Below the pieces are notes generated by a model. It worked only from the letters and a program-made list of their open reading frames with translations, did no database searches and had not been told where the DNA came from. Of a stretch of 6,922 nt of DNA, positions 1 to 6,922 are shown piece after piece. A program made the position numbers and the translations under genes. The stretch is from Moraxellaceae bacterium UBA2032. Lineage in GTDB: Bacteria > Pseudomonadota > Gammaproteobacteria > Pseudomonadales > Moraxellaceae. The first letter of the stretch is position 1. Each line of letters begins with the position of its first letter. The stretch lies in assembly GCA_002333125.1 (NCBI GenBank), contig DDBM01000091.1:4523-11444 (forward strand), in the 5' to 3' direction.

Positions 1-2261
1 TTAATGCCTATCAAGAGTTTTTGCGTGGTTTATTAGATATTACCGATAATCGCCAAAAAGATAAAATCATTCCCCCTAAACAAGTGGTGTGCCATGACGG
101 CCAAGATGCCTATTTAGTCGTAGCAGCAGATAAAGGCACATCGACTTTTTCAGATACTGCCAATGCCGTGGCCGCAGAGTATCAATTTTGGTTAGGTGAT
201 GCCTTTGCCTCGGGTGGTAGTAATGGCTACGACCATAAAAAGATTGGTATTACAGCGCGTGGTGCGTTTGTTTCTTTAGCACGTTTAGCGCGTGAATGTG
301 ATTTTGACCCGTATAACGAGCCATTTAGCATGGTCGGTATTGGTGATATGTCGGGTGATGTCTTTGGTAATGGCTTATTACTAAGCACGCATATTCGTCT
401 GCAAGCCGCCTTTAACCATGATTATATTTTTGTTGACCCCTATCCAGACACTGCCGTTAGCTTTGCCGAAAGACAGCGTTTATTTGCCTTGCCGCGTAGT
501 AATTGGCCAGATTATAACCGTGAGTTAATGTCTGAGGGGGGCGGTATTTTTTCGCGTAGTGAGCGTAAAATTATTCTTAGCGAAGAAATGAAAGATATGC
601 TCATGGTGCAAGCCGATGTGTTATCTGCCGATGAATTGATTCGTGCTATTTTAAAAATGCCGACTGATGTGTTGTGGAATGGTGGCGTTGGCACTTATGT
701 TAAAGCAAGTGACGAAAGTCATGTGGATGTAGGCGACAGAAGCAATGATGGTGTGCGTGTTAATGCCAATCAGCTACGCGCTCGTATTGTATGCGAAGGC
801 GGCAACTTAGGCTTTACGCAACGTGCGCGAGTCGAATATCAGCTTAATGGCGGATTATCACACACCGACTTTATTGATAATTCAGGCGGAGTCGATTGCT
901 CTGACCACGAAGTCAATATTAAAATCTTTTTACAACGTGAGCAGCAGGCTAAACGACTTTCTTTTGAAGATTACAGGCGTTTATTGGCAGAGTGGCGTGA
1001 TGAAATTGCCCAATCGGTGTTATCTAATAATCAAAGACAAACACAGTTTTTGGCGATTGCTAATCATCACTCCTTATTACGTCATCGTGAATATGCAACC
1101 TTAGCTGATTTTTTAGAGCGTCATGCTAAATTAGATAGACACTTAGAAGCCTTACCTGATGTGCGTACATGGGAATCTAGAGGACGCATACAGCAACCTC
1201 TAACCCGCGCTGAGTTAGCTATTTTATTGGCATACAGTAAAAATTGGCTTAAATCTGCTTTAGCTACCGCTGAGTTGTTTAACGACAAACAGTTATTAGC
1301 CGAAGCGCAGGGCGCGTTTCCTTTAGCGATTCGCAAAAATTATGCCAGTACATTGCAAAAGCATCCCTTAGCCATTTCTTTGGCGGCAACACGTTTGGCC
1401 AGCCTTATGACTGAGCGTTTGGGCATGGGGGCTTTACCACGTTTATTAAGCCATGAGGGCAGTAGTCCACTTAAATTAGCACGTGCCTTTATGGTAGCTA
1501 GAGTGTTGCTCGGTTTTGATGAATTATGGTATCAGCTCGATAACTCGCAGCATTTACCTGATGATATTTTGTTGCCGCAATATGCCGCTTTACAGCGTTA
1601 CACACGCCGTGCAACGGGCTGGTTTTTAAATTATAGTGATAAGCCTAGTCAAGAAATAATCGCCGCCTTTAGTATGCTGTCGCCTTTATTAAATGACTTG
1701 CCTAATCATTTAAACCATAAGCGTTTAGAGTCATGGCAAAACACCAAAAATGGCTTAGTGGCTCAAGGTTTACCTGATGCTTTAGCCTTACGTTTAGCAT
1801 CTTTAGATCAAATTTTACCGTTGTTGGATATGTGTCATTTAGCACAAGAGTTAAAAGTATCCGTCGAAAATGTGGCTTATGTGTATGAAATGGTTGAAGA
1901 CACCTTAAACCTAACCGAAGTACAACGTGCCTTACAAGATTTGGCGGTGGCTAATCCTTGGGAGGCTGCTGCGCGTGACCAGTTACGCTCAGGCTTATTA
2001 CAAGACATGGCCACATTAACCCAAGATGTCTTAGAGCAATGGAAGGCAACCCAAGCCCCATTAACTACGTGGTTGGCGGTGTGGTTACATCAACATCAGC
2101 AAATCTTTAATGATTGGCGATTATTTCGTTGTCGTTTAAGTCCTAGCGATTTAACAAGCTATGCCCCTTATGTGGTCTTAACCTCACAGTTGCATAAATT
2201 GTTAGATCATTTGCGTCACACACAAGTAAATATGCCTGTTGCCCTAGAAAACGCGCGTTAA
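1..2261 (+). CDS. gdhB: NAD-specific glutamate dehydrogenase, large (GdhB/GDH2) type, C-terminal part
   Basis: Oxidatively deaminates glutamate to 2-oxoglutarate and ammonia with NAD+, in the cytoplasm. The frame is open from the left edge: codons from base 3 read NAYQEFLRGLLDITDN, a family sequence, so the TTG at 21 is not the start and the 5' half of the gene lies outside. About 752 residues are present out of roughly 1,600 usual for this class. Visible landmarks (numbered from base 3): the conserved VVAADKGTSTFSDTAN block near 39-54, DHKKIGITARGAF near 78-89, and the Rossmann-type GIGDMSGDVFGNG near 112-124. The RLFALPRSNWPDY and VCEGGNLGFTQRAR blocks and the IDNSGGVDCSDHEVNIKI block follow. 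The last ~400 residues are the helical C-terminal domain. The catalytic lysine lies upstream of the window. The gene ends in TAA 2 nt from the convergent rluE stop. Family assignment is secure; the symbol follows Pseudomonas usage. Confidence 0.95.
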   Translation, partial: NAYQEFLRGLLDITDNRQKDKIIPPKQVVCHDGQDAYLVVAADKGTSTFSDTANAVAAEYQFWLGDAFASGGSNGYDHKKIGITARGAFVSLARLARECDFDPYNEPFSMVGIGDMSGDVFGNGLLLSTHIRLQAAFNHDYIFVDPYPDTAVSFAERQRLFALPRSNWPDYNRELMSEGGGIFSRSERKIILSEEMKDMLMVQADVLSADELIRAILKMPTDVLWNGGVGTYVKASDESHVDVGDRSNDGVRVNANQLRARIVCEGGNLGFTQRARVEYQLNGGLSHTDFIDNSGGVDCSDHEVNIKIFLQREQQAKRLSFEDYRRLLAEWRDEIAQSVLSNNQRQTQFLAIANHHSLLRHREYATLADFLERHAKLDRHLEALPDVRTWESRGRIQQPLTRAELAILLAYSKNWLKSALATAELFNDKQLLAEAQGAFPLAIRKNYASTLQKHPLAISLAATRLASLMTERLGMGALPRLLSHEGSSPLKLARAFMVARVLLGFDELWYQLDNSQHLPDDILLPQYAALQRYTRRATGWFLNYSDKPSQEIIAAFSMLSPLLNDLPNHLNHKRLESWQNTKNGLVAQGLPDALALRLASLDQILPLLDMCHLAQELKVSVENVAYVYEMVEDTLNLTEVQRALQDLAVANPWEAAARDQLRSGLLQDMATLTQDVLEQWKATQAPLTTWLAVWLHQHQQIFNDWRLFRCRLSPSDLTSYAPYVVLTSQLHKLLDHLRHTQVNMPVALENAR

Positions 2262-2263
2262 AT

Positions 2264-2836
2264 TTAGCGTAGTTGGTGGCGTGAGACTTCAATCTCACGC
2301 CATTGACCCACACCTAGACCATGCACCGACCATTCACCAATATTAACCCTGACTAAGCGTAATGTAGGAAAGCCCACCGCAGCAGTCATACGTCTTACTT
2401 GGCGGTTACGGCCTTCGCTAATGACTAACTCTACCCAACTGGTTGGAATACTGGCTCGATAACGAATCGGTGGATTACGTGGCCATAACTCAGGCTCATA
2501 CAGCTTTTTGGCTAGCGCGGGTGAGGTGAGGCCATCTTTTAACATGACACCACGTTTTAGTTGAGCCACTGCATCGTCGCTAATGTCATTATCAAGTTGC
2601 GCCCAATAAGTTTTAGGTAATTTAAAACGTGGCTCAGTAATACGTGAATTTAACACGCCATCATCGGTTAATAATAATAAGCCCTCAGAATCATGGTCGA
2701 GTCGTCCACAAGGATGAATGCTCGGGTCGTCAAAAAAATCGGCTAGTGTAGGGCGGTCATCGGTGCGTCTAAATTGACAAAGCACCCCATAAGGTTTATT
2801 AAATAAGATAAGACGGCTCAAGGCTTTGTCCCCCAT
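2264..2836 (-). CDS. rluE: 23S rRNA pseudouridine synthase, RluE-type
   Basis: Isomerises a uridine of 23S rRNA to pseudouridine (E. coli RluE acts on U2457 in the peptidyl-transferase region). The 190-residue protein belongs to the RsuA/RluB/E/F family but lacks the N-terminal S4 domain, as RluE does. The sequence opens with LILFNKPYGVL (9-19); CGRLDHDSEGLLLLT (43-57) carries the catalytic Asp47. WPRNPPIRYRASIPTSWVEL and EGRNRQVRRMTAAVGFPTLR match RluE block for block. The start is uncertain: the ATG at 2836 has no Shine-Dalgarno upstream, whereas GGGGGA just inside it sits about 8 nt before an in-frame TTG at 2821 (codon 6), which would give a 185-residue product. Either start keeps all motifs. 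The gene is convergent with gdhB and divergent from icd, so it is probably monocistronic. Confidence 0.93.
   Translation of the reverse strand: MGDKALSRLILFNKPYGVLCQFRRTDDRPTLADFFDDPSIHPCGRLDHDSEGLLLLTDDGVLNSRITEPRFKLPKTYWAQLDNDISDDAVAQLKRGVMLKDGLTSPALAKKLYEPELWPRNPPIRYRASIPTSWVELVISEGRNRQVRRMTAAVGFPTLRLVRVNIGEWSVHGLGVGQWREIEVSRHQLR
2277..2302. repeat. Perfect 10-bp inverted repeat in the 3' end of rluE
   Basis: TGGCGTGAGA (2277-2286), a 6-nt loop CTTCAA, then TCTCACGCCA (2293-2302). It is GC-rich compared with its surroundings and sits 15-40 nt past the gdhB stop, inside the last codons of rluE (residues around QWREIEVSR). Neither strand has a following T-run, so it is not a canonical intrinsic terminator. 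It could stabilise or define the 3' end of the gdhB mRNA. Function is inferred only; the symmetry is seen directly. Confidence 0.7.
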
Positions 2837-2847
2837 AAATTAAGAGT

Positions 2848-2896
2848 TTAGTATCATTTTTATTTATGGTTGTATTTATTATAAAAATGATGTTAA
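2848..2896. promoter_or_regulatory. Imperfect long dyad in the rluE-icd divergent control region
   Basis: ATCATTTTTAT (2853-2863) and ATAAAAATGAT (2881-2891) are perfect 11-bp inverted copies 17 nt apart. The symmetry extends outward through two G-T pairs and then TTA/TAA, giving about 16 paired positions per arm. The right arm overlaps a possible rluE -10 box. It may be an operator for a dimeric regulator or simply an AT-rich coincidence; no known operator was recognised. Confidence 0.35.
2878..2883 (-). promoter_or_regulatory. Candidate -10 box for rluE
   Basis: Read on the minus strand this is a perfect TATAAT, about 42 nt upstream of the rluE ATG, giving a predicted leader of roughly 35 nt. 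No convincing -35 hexamer is found at 16-18 nt spacing (AATTTC-like), and the surroundings are AT-rich, so chance occurrence is quite possible. Confidence 0.3.
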
Positions 2897-3035
2897 GCGA
2901 GAAATTTACCTAAATAACGATTACCATTAGCGCATAGCTTCGACCTTATGATGGTATGAGTTTGTTTTACAATCGGATATTGCTGACACATATTACGATT
3001 TATCTAAGTCTATATAACAAGGGAGAGCCTGTACA
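2897..3035 (+). promoter_or_regulatory. icd upstream region with ribosome binding site
   Basis: Non-coding leader of icd. AAGGGAG at 3019-3025 is a strong Shine-Dalgarno, 10 nt before the ATG at 3036, and fixes the start. Possible -10 elements are TATGAT (2947-2952), TACAAT (2968-2973) and TATAAC (3013-3018), while CTGACA (2983-2988) resembles a -35. None of these pair at the usual 16-18 nt spacing, so no promoter can be assigned from sequence alone. Confidence 0.4.
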
Positions 3036-4298
3036 ATGGGTTACCAGAAGATTGTGGTTCCAGCCGATGGCGACAAAATTACCGTAAATGCTGACCTGTC
3101 ACTGAATGTTCCCAACTATCCTATTGTTGCCTATATTGAAGGTGATGGTATTGGTGTTGATATTACGCCTGTGATGTTAAAAGTGGTTGATGCGGCGGTT
3201 GCCAAAGCTTATGGCACTAAACGTGCTATTTCGTGGATGGAAGTGTATTGCGGCGAAAAAGCAGCGCGCTTATATCCTAATAATGATTATATGCCAAATG
3301 AAGCTTTAGAAGCGTTACGTGAGTTTGTAGTAAGCATTAAAGGACCATTAACCACGCCAGTTGGTGGCGGTATGCGTTCGCTTAATGTGGCTTTACGTCA
3401 AGAATTAGATTTATATGTCTGTGTGCGTCCTGTACGTTGGTTTGAAGGCGTTCCTAGCCCTGTAAGTCACCCAGAATTAACTGATATGACTATCTATCGT
3501 GAAAACTCCGAAGATATTTATGCAGGTATTGAATGGAAAGCAGATAGTCCAGAAGCTATCAAAGTGATTAAGTTTTTACGCGAAGAAATGGGCGTGAAAA
3601 AAATTCGCTTCCCCGAAGGTTGTGGTATTGGTGTTAAACCTGTTTCTAAAGAAGGTACACAACGTTTAGTGCGTAAAGCGATTCAGTTTGCGATTGATAC
3701 CGATAAACCTTCTGTGACTTTAGTTCATAAAGGTAACATCATGAAATACACCGAAGGTGCATTCCGTGATTGGGGTTATGAATTAGCTGCCGAGCGTTTT
3801 GGTGCAGAGTTGATTGATGGCGGCCCGTGGATGAAGTTTAAAAATCCAAAAACAGGCAATGATATTATTATTAAAGATGTGATTGCTGATGCGTTTTTGC
3901 AACAAATCTTAATGCGTCCTGCCGATTACTCCGTGATTGCCACGCTAAACCTCAATGGTGACTATATTTCGGATGCTTTGGCTGCCGAAGTGGGCGGTAT
4001 TGGTATTGCACCAGGTGCTAACTTGGGTGGCTCTATTGCCATGTTTGAAGCAACGCACGGTACAGCCCCTAAATATGCAGGCCAAGACAAAGTAAACCCA
4101 GGCTCGATTATTTTATCAGCCGAAATGATGTTACGTCATATGGGATGGACAGAAGCCGCTGATATGATTATTAATGGTGTACAAGGTGCAATTGCTGCTA
4201 AAACAGTAACTTATGACTTTGAACGCTTAATGCCAGATGCAACCTTGTTACGTTGTTCTGAGTTTGGTGATGCACTGATTCGTCATATGGAAGCTTAA
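3036..4298 (+). CDS. icd: NADP-dependent isocitrate dehydrogenase
   Basis: Oxidative decarboxylation of isocitrate to 2-oxoglutarate with NADPH production, in the TCA cycle; cytoplasmic homodimer. At 420 residues it is close to E. coli Icd (416), with about a 2-residue offset. Substrate residues are conserved: Ser115 and Asn117 in [10 protein letters not shown], Arg121, Arg131, Arg155, Tyr162 and Lys232. Metal-binding aspartates are at 285, 309 and 313. NADP specificity is shown by His341, Lys346 and Tyr347 (HGTAPKY) and by Tyr393 and Arg397 (VTYDFERLM), the residues that bind the 2'-phosphate in E. coli. Ser115 equals E. coli Ser113, the AceK phosphorylation site that diverts isocitrate to the glyoxylate shunt; whether AceK exists here is unknown. 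The start is supported by AAGGGAG 10 nt upstream. The gene is monocistronic and ends at a strong terminator. Confidence 0.98.
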   Translation: MGYQKIVVPADGDKITVNADLSLNVPNYPIVAYIEGDGIGVDITPVMLKVVDAAVAKAYGTKRAISWMEVYCGEKAARLYPNNDYMPNEALEALREFVVSIKGPLTTPVGGGMRSLNVALRQELDLYVCVRPVRWFEGVPSPVSHPELTDMTIYRENSEDIYAGIEWKADSPEAIKVIKFLREEMGVKKIRFPEGCGIGVKPVSKEGTQRLVRKAIQFAIDTDKPSVTLVHKGNIMKYTEGAFRDWGYELAAERFGAELIDGGPWMKFKNPKTGNDIIIKDVIADAFLQQILMRPADYSVIATLNLNGDYISDALAAEVGGIGIAPGANLGGSIAMFEATHGTAPKYAGQDKVNPGSIILSAEMMLRHMGWTEAADMIINGVQGAIAAKTVTYDFERLMPDATLLRCSEFGDALIRHMEA

Positions 4299-4310
4299 TT
4301 AACTTCGCAT

Positions 4311-4340
4311 AAAAAGAGGGCGCATTTTTGCGCCCTTTTT
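4311..4340. terminator. Bidirectional intrinsic terminator between icd and the DUF481 gene
   Basis: Perfect 7-bp stem GGGCGCA (4318-4324) / TGCGCCC (4329-4335) with a TTTT loop, followed by TTTTT (4336-4340) on the plus strand. AAAAAGA (4311-4317) gives TCTTTTT on the minus strand. It therefore serves icd (13 nt after its stop) and the convergent gene ending at 4343. Confidence 0.93.
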
Positions 4341-4342
4341 GA

Positions 4343-5059
4343 TTAAAACTGATAATTTAAGCCTAAACTAAATACTCCTTCACGGGTATTTATAGCACCA
4401 TTATCGTTTTTATAGTCATGATTAACGGTTAATGCCACGACTTTAGTAATATTTTGTTTCAGCTGATGTTGTACCCGTGTAATCACGCTATCTTCGCCTG
4501 CCTCAACGGTGCTTTTGTGCGAAAATTTAGTATTAGCACTAATTTTCCAATCATAATCTAGGCTTAACAAGGCAATAGGGTCGTCTTTTGGTGTGGCCAA
4601 GCGTCTTTCGTTATGACGTAAACCTGGCCCTGCTTCAACTTTAAAAAAGTGGTTTTGTGTTTTAATGACTTCTTTACCTAAACCTAAAGATACAAAAGCT
4701 TGATACTCCGACGCGCTTAATACGTCTTTTTCCCATTGGGCGCGTAAAGTAAAAAAGTTGCGTTCACCAAAAAAATGCCGTGCTTTATAACTGGCTAAGT
4801 AACGTTCGGTGTCGGCGGTGCTGGCTACATCATCTTGTACGCTAATGCCTTCAGCACTAATCGTTTGTGTCCAAAATAAGCCTTTATGATTAAGAGATGT
4901 TTTGCCTCTAAAGGTGTCTTTACTGCCACTAGTCGTACCCATGCTAGCAATATAACCCGCATCAATGCTGCCATACCATGTTGCATTTTCTTCGTTGTCT
5001 TGGGCTAAACAGAGGTTAGAAAACAAAGGAAGTAAAAAAACAGTCGGCCAAAATCGCAT
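4343..5059 (-). CDS. Exported DUF481 family protein (YdiY-like putative outer-membrane beta-barrel)
   Basis: Function unknown; the family includes E. coli YdiY, called salt-induced outer-membrane protein. The 238-residue product starts with a signal peptide: Arg2, a hydrophobic run FWPTVFLLPLFSNLCL, and a likely signal peptidase I site after Ala19 (LCLA|QDN). Cys17 is not in a lipobox, so a lipoprotein is unlikely. The mature part shows DUF481 features: WYGSIDAGYIASMGTTSGSKD near the N-terminus, alternating polar/hydrophobic strands with aromatic ends, and EAGPGLRHNERR near the middle. It ends in SLGLNYQF with a C-terminal Phe, the usual Bam recognition signature of outer-membrane barrels. 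The start is supported by AAGG at 5068-5071, 8 nt upstream. A 110-nt gap separates it from phr, so it is probably its own transcription unit. Confidence 0.8.
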   Translation of the reverse strand: MRFWPTVFLLPLFSNLCLAQDNEENATWYGSIDAGYIASMGTTSGSKDTFRGKTSLNHKGLFWTQTISAEGISVQDDVASTADTERYLASYKARHFFGERNFFTLRAQWEKDVLSASEYQAFVSLGLGKEVIKTQNHFFKVEAGPGLRHNERRLATPKDDPIALLSLDYDWKISANTKFSHKSTVEAGEDSVITRVQHQLKQNITKVVALTVNHDYKNDNGAINTREGVFSLGLNYQF

Positions 5060-5086
5060 AGTTGTTACCTTTTTTGAGCTTTAAAA

Positions 5087-5102
5087 TACATTCATTAATG
5101 TA
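5087..5102. promoter_or_regulatory. Short dyad upstream of the DUF481 gene
   Basis: TACATT-CATT-AATGTA, a 6-bp inverted repeat with a 4-nt spacer, 28-43 nt upstream of the DUF481 ATG, where a promoter would be expected. The placement suits an operator, but the repeat is short and AT-rich, and no clean -35/-10 pair could be assigned. Confidence 0.2.
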
Positions 5103-5169
5103 ACTTTACAGCGTAAAAATGAATATTAAGAGTCTTTAATGATGCGTTATTTTAGCTAAGCTAACAAGT

Positions 5170-6603
5170 TTAGTTATGTTTTAGTTGTTTAAATGCCTCA
5201 ATAGCGGCTTGACTGGCAAGGCGATGATTTACCATTGGCAAGGGATAATCTAAAAAAAGTTGTTGTTGTTTGCCGTGTGGCTCATGTATAGATTTAGCGT
5301 CTAAATGCGCTAATTCGGGGACATATTGACGGATAAAATCCCCATTAGCATCAAAGCGTTCACTTTGTAGCTTAGGGTTAAAGACTCTAAAATAAGGCGC
5401 GGCATCGTTACCTGTAGACGCACTCCATTGCCAACCGCCATTGTTGGCGGCTAAATCGCCATCAATTAAGCGTTCCATAAAGTAGCGTTCACCCCAACGC
5501 CAATCAATAAACAAATCTTTGCTTAAAAACATCGACACCACCATACGCAAACGATTGTGCATCCAACCAATAGTATTTAATTGGCGCATCGCGGCATCTA
5601 CTAAAGGAAAACCCGTTTTGCCTTCGCACCAGCGTTTAAAGTCTGCTTCGTTGTGTCGCCAAGTCATGGCATTAGTTTCTAGTTTAAACGGTTGATTTTT
5701 ACACACACGCGGAAAACCAACCATAATATGTTTATAAAATTCGCGCCATGCCAGCTCGCTAATCCATTGTTCTATGCTGTCGTTAGTGCCATGTGCAAGC
5801 TGTGCATTAACAGCCGCTTGATAACATTGACGAGATGAAATAGCACCAACCGCTAAATAAGGCGATAGCTTACTCGTGCTATCTAGTATGGGAAAATTAC
5901 GTGCGTCTTTGTAAGTGCGTAGATGATGCTCACAAAAATATTGCAATCGTGCCAGTGCCGCATCTTCGCCTGCTGGCCAATATTCTTGTGCAACGGTTGG
6001 GCTAATATGTGATTCAAAGCCATTAATATTCGTAGGAATGGGAGAGGGGGCAATCGTGTGATGTCGTTTTCTAGGGCGAGGGGCAGGATATATTTTGTAG
6101 CCTTGATAGGCTATTTTTTGGAGCCAATTTTTTTTGAATGGTGTAAAAACCGAATAAAAACGACCTTCGCCCGTTAAAATTTGTGTGGGTGCTACTAAAC
6201 ATTGGTCATCAAAATCATGTGTTATGATGTTTGAGGTTAATAGGCGTTGCGTGAGGCTGTTATCACGTTTTACTTCATTGATTTCATATTGTTTATTATA
6301 AAAAAGATGATTGATGTCATGCTGTTGCATTAACTCAATCAGCGAGTCAATTTGGCTGTTAAAGTCGGGTGTTTGTATCACCAATAAAGGAATGTTAAGC
6401 GCATTTAAAGCTGTGCTTAGATGTTGTAGTGTTTTAAGCTCAAAATCGACTTTACACCCCGCCACATGATGTTGTTGCCATTGTGAGGGGCTTATAAAAT
6501 AAACCGCCAATACATTAGCATCAGGTGACCTACAAGCCATAAATAACGCGCTGTTATCTATGGTGCGTAAGTCTGCCCTAAACCAAACTAAATGTTTTTG
6601 CAT
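5170..6603 (-). CDS. phrB: Deoxyribodipyrimidine photo-lyase (class I CPD photolyase)
   Basis: Repairs UV-induced cyclobutane pyrimidine dimers in DNA using blue light, with FAD as catalytic cofactor and probably methenyltetrahydrofolate as antenna. The product is 477 residues (E. coli PhrB 472) when started at the ATG at 6603, which gives MQKHLVWFRADLR, aligned with E. coli MTTHLVWFRQDLR. AAGG 9 nt upstream supports this start; the open frame extends 23 codons further upstream but that part only overlaps the previous gene. The antenna domain has FYNKQYEINE with Glu110, equivalent to the folate-binding Glu109. The FAD domain has TSKLSPYL (243-250), WREFYKH (286-292), GWMHNRLRM (346-354) and IDGDLAANNGGWQW (380-393). 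The electron-transfer tryptophan triad is intact (Trp391, Trp368, Trp315, equal to E. coli 382/359/306), as is Asn387 (Asn378). It follows the MerR-type regulator by 1 nt, so the two are co-transcribed and probably co-regulated. Confidence 0.97.
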   Translation of the reverse strand: MQKHLVWFRADLRTIDNSALFMACRSPDANVLAVYFISPSQWQQHHVAGCKVDFELKTLQHLSTALNALNIPLLVIQTPDFNSQIDSLIELMQQHDINHLFYNKQYEINEVKRDNSLTQRLLTSNIITHDFDDQCLVAPTQILTGEGRFYSVFTPFKKNWLQKIAYQGYKIYPAPRPRKRHHTIAPSPIPTNINGFESHISPTVAQEYWPAGEDAALARLQYFCEHHLRTYKDARNFPILDSTSKLSPYLAVGAISSRQCYQAAVNAQLAHGTNDSIEQWISELAWREFYKHIMVGFPRVCKNQPFKLETNAMTWRHNEADFKRWCEGKTGFPLVDAAMRQLNTIGWMHNRLRMVVSMFLSKDLFIDWRWGERYFMERLIDGDLAANNGGWQWSASTGNDAAPYFRVFNPKLQSERFDANGDFIRQYVPELAHLDAKSIHEPHGKQQQLFLDYPLPMVNHRLASQAAIEAFKQLKHN

Positions 6604-6604
6604 G

Positions 6605-6922
6605 TTAAATGACCTTAATGCCTTTACTACGTCGCCATTGCAAAACGGCTTGGCGCATAGAGGGTAAATCATGAAAAATTTGTACCGCCTCTACCTGACG
6701 ACGACTATTACGCATAGCTCCTCCACCTGCCCAAATTTGCACACTTAAAGGCAATCTAAAGCGCAATTCCTCTAAAAAATCTATAGCACGATTTGCTGCA
6801 AAAGAAGAACTAAACGACAAAACGACTACATCCATTTTGTGTTTTTGCACCGCTTGTACAATCTCTCTAATGGGCATTTGTGCGCCAAAAGAAACCGCAT
6901 CTACTTGGTCTAATCGTAATAA
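6605..6922 (-). CDS. MerR-family regulator with cobalamin-binding domain (LitR/CarH-like), C-terminal part
   Basis: The frame is open from the right edge, so the gene is cut by the window; 105 C-terminal residues are visible and the ATG at 6877 is internal. The sequence VDAVSFGAQMPIREIVQAV, then KMDVVVLSFSSSF, then VQIWAGGGAMR is the second half of a B12-binding Rossmann domain. This type is found at the C-terminus of MerR-like regulators, with the beta-strand VVVLSFS and the glycine-rich AGGG turn near the ligand. The MerR helix-turn-helix and any DxHxxG cobalamin motif would lie outside, so B12 binding cannot be confirmed. In LitR/CarH relatives adenosylcobalamin bound here senses light and releases repression of target genes, often including photolyase. 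The stop TAA is followed by one base and the phrB ATG, and the phrB Shine-Dalgarno AAGG lies in the last codons, implying translational coupling. Confidence 0.8.
   Translation of the reverse strand, partial: LLRLDQVDAVSFGAQMPIREIVQAVQKHKMDVVVLSFSSSFAANRAIDFLEELRFRLPLSVQIWAGGGAMRNSRRQVEAVQIFHDLPSMRQAVLQWRRSKGIKVI

Noticed and set aside
512..1336. Three short open frames (512-694 minus, 823-1104 plus, 1121-1336 minus) inside gdhB
   Set aside because: They lie entirely within the strongly conserved gdhB frame, have no recognisable family and no supporting ribosome site.
2922..2956. TACCAT / ATGGTA inverted repeat upstream of icd
   Set aside because: Only 6 bp with a 23-nt spacer; expected by chance in a region of this size.
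1..4298. gdhB and icd as one 2-oxoglutarate operon
   Set aside because: rluE lies between them on the opposite strand, and icd has its own leader and terminator, so they are separate transcription units.
5152..5164. TTAGCTAAGCTAA as a phrB terminator
   Set aside because: The perfect palindrome leaves only one base for a loop, the stem is AT-rich, and no T-run follows on the minus strand.
6604..6672. A longer phrB starting at the ATG at 6672
   Set aside because: The extra 23 residues have no counterpart in photolyases and overlap the regulator's coding end in another frame; the ATG at 6603 aligns with E. coli PhrB and has a well-placed AAGG.
6605..6877. A complete 90-residue protein starting at the ATG at 6877
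   Set aside because: The frame stays open to the window edge and the upstream residues (VDAVSFGAQ) belong to the same B12-binding domain, so it is the tail of a larger protein.

Overview
The window reads as ordinary chromosomal DNA of a moderately AT-rich gammaproteobacterium. The reasons are a very large (GdhB-type) NAD-glutamate dehydrogenase, an RluE-type pseudouridine synthase, an E. coli-like monomer-length NADP isocitrate dehydrogenase with the AceK phosphorylation loop, and a class I CPD photolyase very close to E. coli PhrB. Leucine is encoded mostly by TTA/TTG. A Thiotrichales/Beggiatoa-like or similar lineage is possible, but this is a guess. There are no mobile elements, CRISPR arrays, tRNAs or rRNAs.

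Layout. (1) 1-2261, + strand: C-terminal ~750 residues of the NAD-glutamate dehydrogenase, cut by the left edge. (2) 2264-2836, - strand: rluE, convergent with gdh and only 2 nt away; a perfect 10-bp inverted repeat lies in the rluE 3' end. (3) 2837-3035: divergent control region of rluE and icd, AT-rich, with a long imperfect dyad. (4) 3036-4298, + strand: icd, followed by a strong bidirectional terminator. (5) 4343-5059, - strand: exported DUF481/YdiY-like outer-membrane protein. (6) 5170-6603, - strand: phr photolyase. (7) 6605-6922, - strand: C-terminal 105 residues of a MerR/LitR-like regulator with a cobalamin-binding domain, cut by the right edge and 1 nt upstream of phr.

How the genes relate. 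Icd makes 2-oxoglutarate and NADPH, and the glutamate dehydrogenase makes 2-oxoglutarate from glutamate, so both feed the same TCA node, although they are separate transcription units. The right end looks like a light-response unit: a B12-type sensor-regulator translationally coupled to a light-driven DNA repair enzyme. That arrangement is known for LitR/CarH relatives, so it is notable but not new. I found no clear sign of an undescribed system; the least explained items are the inverted repeats at 2277-2302 and 2848-2896.
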